Source of the DNA: Streptomyces composti
GTDB taxonomy: Bacteria; Actinomycetota; Actinomycetes; Streptomycetales; Streptomycetaceae
Assembly: GCF_012034205.1 (NCBI RefSeq)
Contig: NZ_JAATEM010000017.1
Span: 62,001-126,000 of the forward strand
DNA length: 64,000 bases
Direction of reading: 5' to 3'
Shown here: positions 43,142-50,074 of the stretch, piece by piece
Layout of the letters: the number at the start of each line of letters is the position of its first letter
How positions within the stretch are numbered: the first letter of the stretch is position 1
Translations under genes and position numbers: made by a program
Notes under the pieces: model-generated
Seen by the model: the letters and a program-made list of their open reading frames with translations, nothing else
The model's database searches: none
What the model was told of the DNA's origin: nothing

Positions 43142-44634
43142 GTGTGGTCCATCCGCCCTTCGGCCAGGTCGCGGGCCCCTGCTTCGCAGCGCCGCAGGTC
43201 GGGGTAGCGGTCGTAGAGCATCGAGCGGACCCGGGCGGGGTCGCCCCGGTTCCACGTCTCGTACAGCTCCTGCCGCATCCCGAAGCGGTCGACGGTCAGA
43301 TCGGCGGCGAGCCGGAAGATGCGGGACTTCTCGTCCGGGCTCGTCTCCCGCCCGCACATGTAGGTGTCCAGGGCCGAGCGCAGGGCGGAGGTGCCCAGGT
43401 CGCCCTCGGAGGGCTGCATGATCAGACCGGAGGCGCCGATCTGCCGGATGATCTCCGAGGCGCGGCTGGAGAAGCGTCCTGCGACGGCGTCCAGCGCGGC
43501 CGTGGAACCGGGGGCGAGCAGCCCTGAGGCGGTGGGCCGGCTCTCGGCGTCGATCGCCTCCAGACCGAGCCGCACGAGCTCGACGTAGGAGGTGAGTTCA
43601 CCGAGCAGATCGGTGACCTGCCGGAACTTGTTCACCCCGATCGCCTGGGCGAGCAGCGAGGCCACGCCGAGCAGGGTGCGCAGCCGGTGGTAGTAGCGGA
43701 TCTGGCCGGTGTAGAGCGACCACTTGTTCAGCTCGGCGAAGCCGCGCACGGCGGTCTGGGAGTCGTCGAGCAGGAAGACCCGGTCCATGGGGACGAACAC
43801 GTCGTCGAAGACCAGCATGGCGTCCTGCTCGTCGTAGCGCCCGGCGAGTCCGCCGGAGCCGGTGTACGAGGAGCGGCACAGCACGCGCAGCCCGGGCGAG
43901 GCGAGCGGCGCGGCGAACCAGCACACGTAACTGGGGTCCTCCCGCAGGTAGTTGGCGGGCGAGAGGTAGATCAGCACCTCGTGCGCGTACGGGGCGAGGG
44001 TGGCGATCTGCTTGGCGCCGCGCACCACGATGCCGTCGGCGCCGCGCCGCACCACCCGCAGTCCCAGCTCCGGCCGCTGGGCGGGGGTGGCGGACCGGTC
44101 GATCTGCGGGTCGCCGAGACCGTGGGTGAGGGTGAGGTCGTTCTCGCGGGCGTAGTGGTAGTAGTTCTCGGCGTTGCTCGCGAACCGCGGGTCCACCTCG
44201 GCGAGCTGGTGCCGGAAGTCGTAGAGGCCGACCACGACGTTGGACATGAAGTCGGGGATCCGGGAGAGCTGGCCGTGGGAGGCCTCGGCCCACCGGTGGG
44301 AGTTGGCCCACTTGCGGCCGAGGGCGTCCCGGTCGGCCGGCGCCAGGTACGACAGGCTGACCGGGTTGCCGGTGGTCTCGGACCGGTACAGCATCTGCCC
44401 GGCCCGGTCCGGCAGGTGCTGGGCGTCGTAGAGGCCGGCCAGCGTGGTCAGCATGGGGGTGAACTCGGGGTCGCCGGTCACGTCGACCCGGCGCCCCTCG
44501 CACCAGATCTCCCGGTCGTCCTTGAGGCTGGCGATGTACTCCGATCCTCGCCAGGCGCCGCCGGACGTGCCGGGCAGCAGGGTGGTCTCGCCGGGCCCGC
44601 CGGGGCCCGGGGCTCGGGATTCTGCGGTGGTCAC
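43138..44634 (-). CDS. HpaB-type FADH2-dependent phenol hydroxylase
   Basis: A 498-residue 4-hydroxyphenylacetate 3-monooxygenase-family oxygenase: IASLKDDREIWCEGRRV at the N-terminus, SYLAPADRDALGRKW, HTHGLGDPQIDRS-like loop (LTLTHGLGDPQIDRS), ARGAKQIATLAP-like VVRGAKQIATLAPYAHE and the DDVFVPMDRVFLL segment. Such enzymes add a hydroxyl ortho to a phenol using reduced flavin from a partner reductase, here probably the domain fused to UvrA. Likely step: tyrosine/tyramine-type phenol to catechol, or a late ring hydroxylation. GTG start at 44634. Confidence 0.9.
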   Translation of the reverse strand: MTTAESRAPGPGGPGETTLLPGTSGGAWRGSEYIASLKDDREIWCEGRRVDVTGDPEFTPMLTTLAGLYDAQHLPDRAGQMLYRSETTGNPVSLSYLAPADRDALGRKWANSHRWAEASHGQLSRIPDFMSNVVVGLYDFRHQLAEVDPRFASNAENYYHYARENDLTLTHGLGDPQIDRSATPAQRPELGLRVVRRGADGIVVRGAKQIATLAPYAHEVLIYLSPANYLREDPSYVCWFAAPLASPGLRVLCRSSYTGSGGLAGRYDEQDAMLVFDDVFVPMDRVFLLDDSQTAVRGFAELNKWSLYTGQIRYYHRLRTLLGVASLLAQAIGVNKFRQVTDLLGELTSYVELVRLGLEAIDAESRPTASGLLAPGSTAALDAVAGRFSSRASEIIRQIGASGLIMQPSEGDLGTSALRSALDTYMCGRETSPDEKSRIFRLAADLTVDRFGMRQELYETWNRGDPARVRSMLYDRYPDLRRCEAGARDLAEGRMDHT

Positions 44635-44645
44635 CGTCGGCGCTC

Positions 44646-46115
44646 CTACGGGTTCCGCTCAGCCGCGCCGGAGCGGAACGGCTGATAGCTCTGCTCTTGG
44701 ACCTGGGGGAAGTACTCGCGGGTCGCCTCGCCCACCAGCCGCATCAGCTCCGAGTCGAGGGAGCTGGGGTCGGTGATGAGCTTGACCAGGGGCGAGTCCG
44801 GCACCGCGTTGGCGAGGCCGGTGCGGCGCGCCCGGTGGACGGAGGCCAGCGAGTGCTGGGCGTTGGCGGCGTCGCGCATCTTGTAGACCGCCTGCGGCCC
44901 GTCCGGGATGCCGATCATGGACTTGGTGCCGCCGCTGCCCAGGCAGTTGCGGGGCATGTGCAGATGCTCGTGCCGCCACTGCTGGTGGGCGTCGTGCAGC
45001 CGGAACGCCCGGTCGAGCACGAGGTGCCGCAGCCAGGCGGCGGGGTCGTCGTGGCGGTGTGCGTCGATGTCCCGCACGGCGTCCTCCAGACAGGACGCGC
45101 CGAGCGAGCGCAGCCAGGTCTCCAGGTCGTTCCACAGGTGCTTGAACAGGTCCCGGAACATGTGCTGCTTGATGGCGAGCGAGTGGGTGCCGCTGGCGGG
45201 CCCCAGATTGATGCGGAAGGCGTGGTACTCACCGGTCGCCAGGTGCTCGGCCATCACCCGCTGCGCCTCGACCACCGGGTCGAGCAGCGTCCGGCACACC
45301 GTCAGGTGCTGGACCGCCCGGCTCAGCTCCGACGCCCGGATGGCCCGGATGGCGGTCTCCAGGTGGTCGTTGGCCTCGGCGACCAGGATCTCCGGGATCT
45401 GGTGCAGGGCGACGAACTCGCCGTGCAGGGTGGCGGCGTTCAGCTCGGTCGCGGCCACCGCCCGGGCCAGGGTCTCGGCGGAGATCAGCTCGTCGGTGCC
45501 GCGGCGCACCCCGACCGGCACGCCGGTCAGGTCGCTCTCCCACTTGGTGGCGTCGTGGCAGCTGAGCCGGATGCCGTGCAGCACCCGGTAGAGGGCGTTG
45601 TCGATGCTCTCGGTGGCGATGGTGGAGCGGACCAGCCGCGGCGAGGCGGTCATCAGGGTGGTGCGTGCCGCGTCCTCCAGTTCCCGCAGCGCGTCGACGT
45701 AGGCGGCGTAGCCGGCCGACTCGGAGACGCTCAGCGCGGCGGCCCCGTCGAGCGCGGCGGTCCCGAAGGCGCTGCGGACGTCGAACATCGCGGTGCCGAG
45801 GCCGCGCAGCAGCCGGTGGAAGCCGAGCGCCCACTGCGTGTAGCGGGAGGCGCCGGGGATGTCGCCGTCGAGCAGCCGGGCCTGGGTCCGTCCTGCCAGG
45901 CGGGCCAGGTTGAGCAGGCTCACCTCCGCGGCCTGGAAGACGGCGCACACCGTCGAGTCGTAGCTGCCCTCGGGCACCCCGCGGGCGGCCCGTGCCTCGC
46001 CGAGCAGATCGATGCGGTGCAGCTGGTCGTAGCTCTCGGCCACCGGGCCCAGTTCGGTCGTCTGCCGCCCGCCGGACTTCCGGCCGGCCGCGCGTGGATC
46101 GTCCAGGCTTGCCAT
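44646..46115 (-). CDS. Tryptophan 2,3-dioxygenase-like heme protein
   Basis: A 489-residue, mostly helical protein with the TDO layout: VAESYDQLHRIDLL near the N-terminus (TDO TYxxYLxLDxLL), AVFQAAEVSLLNLARL at the helix that in TDO carries the distal His (here Phe by eye), then HFLWxR-like WRHEHLHMPRNCLGSGGTKS, which resembles the proximal-His segment and the GTGGS loop. The loss of the distal His suggests a reaction other than classical indole dioxygenation. Histidine-ligated heme tyrosine hydroxylases of antibiotic pathways (LmbB2/SfmD type) are an alternative comparison. A ferredoxin gene follows 7 bp upstream. Confidence 0.65.
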   Translation of the reverse strand: MASLDDPRAAGRKSGGRQTTELGPVAESYDQLHRIDLLGEARAARGVPEGSYDSTVCAVFQAAEVSLLNLARLAGRTQARLLDGDIPGASRYTQWALGFHRLLRGLGTAMFDVRSAFGTAALDGAAALSVSESAGYAAYVDALRELEDAARTTLMTASPRLVRSTIATESIDNALYRVLHGIRLSCHDATKWESDLTGVPVGVRRGTDELISAETLARAVAATELNAATLHGEFVALHQIPEILVAEANDHLETAIRAIRASELSRAVQHLTVCRTLLDPVVEAQRVMAEHLATGEYHAFRINLGPASGTHSLAIKQHMFRDLFKHLWNDLETWLRSLGASCLEDAVRDIDAHRHDDPAAWLRHLVLDRAFRLHDAHQQWRHEHLHMPRNCLGSGGTKSMIGIPDGPQAVYKMRDAANAQHSLASVHRARRTGLANAVPDSPLVKLITDPSSLDSELMRLVGEATREYFPQVQEQSYQPFRSGAAERNP

Positions 46116-46122
46116 TGCGCCA

Positions 46123-46371
46123 TCACTCCTCGGTGGGCCCAGCTAGGTAGCGGATCGATTCGGTGGGGCAGGATTCGAAGGCGTCGAGAACCCGTTCGAG
46201 CTCGTCGGGCGTCTCGGGCTGCTTGCACACGTAGTGCACGTCGTGGTCGAGGTCCGCCTCGAAGTTGTCGGGCGCGAGGTCGTTGCAGAGCTTGCAGTCG
46301 ATGCAGGTGTCGTCGATCTCGAAGTGACCTTCGAGCGGAAGGCGTGTGGGAAGCGGCAGTTCCACCCTCAC
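46123..46371 (-). CDS. Single-cluster ferredoxin
   Basis: An 82-residue ferredoxin. The Fe-S ligands are in CIDCKLC (Cys-x2-Cys-x2-Cys) with the fourth Cys in ESCPTESI; the spacing fits one [4Fe-4S] cluster. GTG start overlaps the ligase stop (GTGA). Possible electron donor or acceptor for the adjacent TDO-like heme protein or for the molybdopterin oxidoreductase at 50067-52139. No reductase for it is encoded in the window. Confidence 0.88.
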   Translation of the reverse strand: MRVELPLPTRLPLEGHFEIDDTCIDCKLCNDLAPDNFEADLDHDVHYVCKQPETPDELERVLDAFESCPTESIRYLAGPTEE

Positions 46372-47741
46372 CGCCGGTCACCTCCTCCCCCGTGGGCACT
46401 GAAGTTGCGCATGGTCGGTTTGGCAGAGGTGCGCAGCGCGGTCTCGAAGCGGTCGGTGTCCAGGAGGCGGAAGCGGGTGTCCGCGCCGAGCCGGTCACGG
46501 ACGCCGGCCGCGATCGAGTCCCGCGTCGCGGTGTCGGAGCTGGACGGGGGCAGCGAAACGAGCAGGGCGTCCCCGTCGATGTCGAAGGCGAAGTAGTAGG
46601 GGGGCCGGGTCAGCGCGCCCAGCACGATGTCCTCGATCTCCAGCTGGGAGGTCCAGCGTTCGCCGAGGGGGATGCGGTCGCCGATCCGGCCGCGGTGCTG
46701 CAGCCGGCGCAGCGGGGAGCCGCAGGCGCACGGCGTGGCGTCGATGCGGCAGACGTCGCCGGTGCGGTAGCGCAGCAGCGGCATGGCGCGGGAGGCCAGG
46801 GTGGTCACCGCCAGTTCACCCGTCTGCCCGTCGGGCAGCCGCTCGCCGGTGGCCGGGTCCACCACCTCGAAGAACGTGCGGGTCTCGACCAGGTGCAGGG
46901 CGCGCTCGGGACAGAACATGGCCAGCGTGTTGGTCTCGGTCATGCCGAACATCGCGTAGGCGGTGGCGTCCCACTGGTCGGCCAGGCGCCGCTTCTTGGC
47001 GGGCGAGGCGCCCTCCCCCGCGGTGAGGATCTTGGTGACGGCGAGGTCGCGGCGCGGGTCGATGCCGCGCCGGCGGGCGATCTCGCCGAGGTACAGGGCG
47101 CGGGTGCCGGAGCAGACCAGGGTGGTGGCGCCGGAGCGCAGCAGTGCGTCGGTCATCCGCTCCGGGGTGCACGACGGCGAGGCGGCGCCGAGCGGCACGA
47201 TGGCGCAGCCGAGGATCTCGATGGCCCGGTCGAGGTCCTGGCCGACACCGGCCAGTTCGTAGGGGACCGCGATGGCGGCGACGTCCCGCTCGTCGAGGAC
47301 CGAGGAGAGCAGCCGGGCGACGGTGAGGTTGTTCTCCAGCCAGTCGGCCATGGTGAAGAACGCGGCGATGGAGCGCCCGTTGCCGGTGCCGGAGCTCTCG
47401 TCGAAGCGGATCACCTCGCGCCGCGGCACGGCGAGCATGCCGAGCGGGTAGGCGGCGGCCAGGTGGTCCCGGGTGGTGAAGGGGATGTCCTCGAACGCCT
47501 GCTCGCGCCCCTGTGCCACGGCCCGTGCGACCCCGGCCGGCACATGGTGTGCGTAGAACGGGGAGTTGCGGCAGGCGTGGGCCACGGTCCCGGCGAGCGC
47601 CTGGGCGGTCCAGGCGTCGAGGCCGTGGCGGTCCAGGGAGGTGACCGCGGCGACCTTGCGGGCGATGCCGAGGCGGGCGGCGAGGGTGTCGTGCAGCCGG
47701 GTGCGCAGGCCGGGGCCGGCCGAGCGGGCGAGGGTGGTCAT
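46368..47741 (-). CDS. PaaK-like adenylate-forming ligase (complete)
   Basis: A 457-residue phenylacetate-CoA-ligase-type enzyme. P-loop FDESSGTGNGRS, AEGASPAKKRRLADQW-type core, FGMTETN, TGELAVTTLASRAMPLLRYRTGDVCRI and the C-terminal hinge (GRIGDRIPLG) are intact. It should adenylate an aryl or pyrrole carboxylate and pass it to CoA, a thiol or directly to an enzyme. A Cys-rich insert (CACG) before the C-terminal domain is common in PaaK relatives. It lies directly after a BtrH-type gene (4-bp overlap), so ligase and acyltransferase may act in sequence to form amides. Confidence 0.88.
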   Translation of the reverse strand: MTTLARSAGPGLRTRLHDTLAARLGIARKVAAVTSLDRHGLDAWTAQALAGTVAHACRNSPFYAHHVPAGVARAVAQGREQAFEDIPFTTRDHLAAAYPLGMLAVPRREVIRFDESSGTGNGRSIAAFFTMADWLENNLTVARLLSSVLDERDVAAIAVPYELAGVGQDLDRAIEILGCAIVPLGAASPSCTPERMTDALLRSGATTLVCSGTRALYLGEIARRRGIDPRRDLAVTKILTAGEGASPAKKRRLADQWDATAYAMFGMTETNTLAMFCPERALHLVETRTFFEVVDPATGERLPDGQTGELAVTTLASRAMPLLRYRTGDVCRIDATPCACGSPLRRLQHRGRIGDRIPLGERWTSQLEIEDIVLGALTRPPYYFAFDIDGDALLVSLPPSSSDTATRDSIAAGVRDRLGADTRFRLLDTDRFETALRTSAKPTMRNFSAHGGGGDRR

Positions 47742-48724
47742 CGGGACACCTCCTCCAGCCGTGCCATGGCCGCGCGCTCCTCGCCGGCCAGGGAGTCGAC
47801 GATCACGGCCGCCTGCTGCAGGGCCTGGCGGGCGCCGTCCTCGCCGGCGTTCCGCAGGAGGTTCGCCACCTCGGTCCAGCGGTCGGAGATGCGGCGGTAC
47901 GCGACGGAGATCTCGTCGTAGGCCTCGATCCCGGTCAGCTCGTGGGCCTCCTCCAGGAACCGCGCCCACAGCGTCCGGAACAGCCCGCCGCCGGTGCCGC
48001 CCTCCTCCATGCTGGTGCCGACGATGCGCATGGCCTCGCCGGTGTCGTCGAGCCGGTCAGGCCAGGCGCGCATCAGGGTGGCGGCCTTGGTGATGCCCTT
48101 GAAGCCCATGTTGGTGATGGGCGGGTTCAAGAAGTCCTGCGCGGTGGCGAGGACCGCGGCCTGGCAGGCCTTGGGCAGCCGGGACGGGTCGTAGCCGTGC
48201 GGGTCGATCCGCACCGACAGGTTGCGCGAGGACATCGGCCCGCGGGCGGCGCGGGCGCGCGCCATGCTCTCCCGCGAGGTCGACTGCACGCCCAGCGCCC
48301 GGGTCTCCACCACGACGAACCGGTCGTCCTCGTAGCCGATGCAGGCGACGTAGTGCGCGGCGAAGTGGTGGTCCTCCTGCGCGTAGTCGAGGTGGTGGCG
48401 GTCGAGCTTGAGCCCCACCACGTCGCCCTCGTCGAGCGCCTGCAGCAGGGTGGCCTCGGCCTTGGCCCGCGATGCGGTCTCCTGGGTGCGCAGGCCGAGG
48501 GCGAGCGCTTCGGCCGCGTTGCGCATCAGATGGTCGGGCTTGACCCGGCCGGCGAGGAACGGCGTCGGCATCTGCCGGGAGTGCCAGTACAGGAAGGACA
48601 GCCCGCGCCCCAGGCCGAACAGCAGCGGTTCGCTCAGCTCGATCTCGTGGTTGCGGAGCATGTTGAGCAGGGCGGTGGACTCGCAGTGGTCCCCGGAGTA
48701 CGGGGAGATGTCAATGACGGCCAT
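47738..48724 (-). CDS. BtrH-type papain-like protein 3
   Basis: A 328-residue BtrH_N/DUF4872-type protein, nearly colinear with copy 1 (same length; C14 in HCESTALL, H124 in FAAHYVACIG, VVGLKLDRHHLDY). The C-terminal domain has NPPITNMGFKGITKAATL and EEGGTGGGLFRTLWARFLEEA, again matching copy 1. The Cys-His pair is intact, so acyl-enzyme chemistry is possible. ATG at 48724 overlaps the VOC-protein gene by 14 bp. Probable amide-forming acyltransferase acting with the adjacent ligase (inference). Confidence 0.82.
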   Translation of the reverse strand: MAVIDISPYSGDHCESTALLNMLRNHEIELSEPLLFGLGRGLSFLYWHSRQMPTPFLAGRVKPDHLMRNAAEALALGLRTQETASRAKAEATLLQALDEGDVVGLKLDRHHLDYAQEDHHFAAHYVACIGYEDDRFVVVETRALGVQSTSRESMARARAARGPMSSRNLSVRIDPHGYDPSRLPKACQAAVLATAQDFLNPPITNMGFKGITKAATLMRAWPDRLDDTGEAMRIVGTSMEEGGTGGGLFRTLWARFLEEAHELTGIEAYDEISVAYRRISDRWTEVANLLRNAGEDGARQALQQAAVIVDSLAGEERAAMARLEEVSR

Positions 48725-49388
48725 CGGCGTGCCCCGTTCCGTCGCGCGGCTCCTCGTAGACGATCTCCAGCACGGTGCCGCTGTCGTTGTTGCGCAGGTG
48801 CCCGTAGGTGTGGCCGACCTCGTCGGCCTCGGTGTAGGCGATGGTCTCCAGGTGACCGGCCTCGCTCTCGAGGGTGTCCAGGACGTGGCGGACGTCGTCC
48901 CCGGTGCGGACGGCGATGGCGACGTGCGACATCAGCCGGCCCTTCTCCTCGGCGGGCCGCCGCGCCCAGGGGCCGAAGCGGCGGCAGGCGAACATCTCGA
49001 TGACCCGCCCGTCGGCGAGGGTGACGGAGTTCCACCAGCCGGGGGTGCCGTACTGGCGGGGCGAGATGTAGGAGGGGCCCATCTCCACGGAGGTGACCGG
49101 TCCTGTGGTCTTCAGCTCGTTGAGGTGGGTGTGCCAGTCGAAGATCTCCTCGTCGCCGCCGTAGTCGCCCATGTAGACGCCGATGTGGTTGACCCCGGCG
49201 AGCCGGCCGACGACGTGGTCGGGGGCATGACCGCACCAGGTGGCCAGGTACTTGGCGCAGTCGAGCTCCTGCCAGGCGGCGGACGTCTGGAGCAGCTCCT
49301 CCCAGGCCCCGGGGAAGCCGGGGCGTGCGGGGAAGCGGCCCTCGTGGGTGGCGGTGATGGCCGGAGAGCTCTGCCCGAGTGGATTCAT
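48711..49388 (-). CDS. VOC (glyoxalase/extradiol-dioxygenase-like) protein
   Basis: A 225-residue protein with two beta-alpha-beta-beta-beta modules: the first around LAGVNHIGVYMGDYGGDEEIF, ending in ADGRVIEMFACR; the second around LMSHVAIAVRTGDDVRHVLDTL, ending in SGTVLEIVYEEP. The His and Glu at module starts and ends are candidate metal ligands. VOC members include extradiol dioxygenases, glyoxalases and drug-binding resistance proteins; ring cleavage of a catechol or sequestration of the product are both possible. ATGA overlap with the methyltransferase gene. Confidence 0.78.
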   Translation of the reverse strand: MNPLGQSSPAITATHEGRFPARPGFPGAWEELLQTSAAWQELDCAKYLATWCGHAPDHVVGRLAGVNHIGVYMGDYGGDEEIFDWHTHLNELKTTGPVTSVEMGPSYISPRQYGTPGWWNSVTLADGRVIEMFACRRFGPWARRPAEEKGRLMSHVAIAVRTGDDVRHVLDTLESEAGHLETIAYTEADEVGHTYGHLRNNDSGTVLEIVYEEPRDGTGHADGRH

Positions 49389-50074
49389 GGCCCTTCCTTC
49401 CTGCCCGTGATGACGAGCCCCATCTGCACTTCCGTCACGGCGGCCGTCTCCAGCGCGGTGCCCCTCAGCAGCTCCTCGACCTCGCTCGTGACGTACGAGG
49501 AGCGGATCGAGGTGCGGAAGCCGGGGCGCATGTCGGCGGCGATGTTGGCCTTCATGAACTGGAAGGTCGTCCGGTCGATGTCCCGGCGCAGGTCGGAGAC
49601 GCAGTACCGGCCGCCGGGCCTGAGCACGCGGTGCATCTCCTCGAGGGCGGTCACCGGTTCCGCCCATTCGTGCAGCGAGGAGGCACTGATGACGTGGTCG
49701 AAGCTGCCGTCCTCGAACGGGAGTCGCAGCACGGTGCCGCATTCGTAGGCGCACCGGTCGCGCAGGCCGTACTCGGCGGCGTTGGCGCTCGCCCGCCGCA
49801 GCATCGCCGGTGAGATGTCGAGGCCGGTGAGCCGGGCGGTGCCGGGCGCCTGCCGGAGCCATTCCAGGCCGAGGTAGCCGGGGCCGCAGCCGAGTTCCAG
49901 CACCCTGCCCGAGTCGATGCCGGCGGCGAGGATGTCGTCGATCTTCTCCTGCAGCCAGCCGTTGTCCCGGATGTGGCGCTGCATCTCGTCGTACTTGAGG
50001 GCCAGTTCGTCGCCCTGCAGGCCCTCGTCGGTCTCCGGCACCCGGGGGGCGACGGTGCCGCGCGCGCTAGCCAC
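49385..50074 (-). CDS. Class I SAM-dependent methyltransferase 2
   Basis: A 229-residue methyltransferase with a canonical motif I (VLELGCGPGYLGLEW), acidic loop LTGLDISPAML, FDHVISASSLHEW and LRPGGRYCVSDLRRDID. It shares SSLHxW and the C-terminal GLVITGR/GLVISSR ending with the methyltransferase at 31428-32132, so the two are paralogues, but motif I is not degenerate here. Likely an O-methyltransferase (methoxy groups occur in this compound class); N-methylation is an alternative. GTG start at 50074 overlaps the Mo enzyme gene by 8 bp. Confidence 0.85.
   Translation of the reverse strand: MASARGTVAPRVPETDEGLQGDELALKYDEMQRHIRDNGWLQEKIDDILAAGIDSGRVLELGCGPGYLGLEWLRQAPGTARLTGLDISPAMLRRASANAAEYGLRDRCAYECGTVLRLPFEDGSFDHVISASSLHEWAEPVTALEEMHRVLRPGGRYCVSDLRRDIDRTTFQFMKANIAADMRPGFRTSIRSSYVTSEVEELLRGTALETAAVTEVQMGLVITGRKEGP

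Noticed and set aside
43921..43935. TTA codon in the HpaB-type gene
   Set aside because: The taa on the plus strand is out of frame; the codon there is TAC (Tyr in DPSYVCW).
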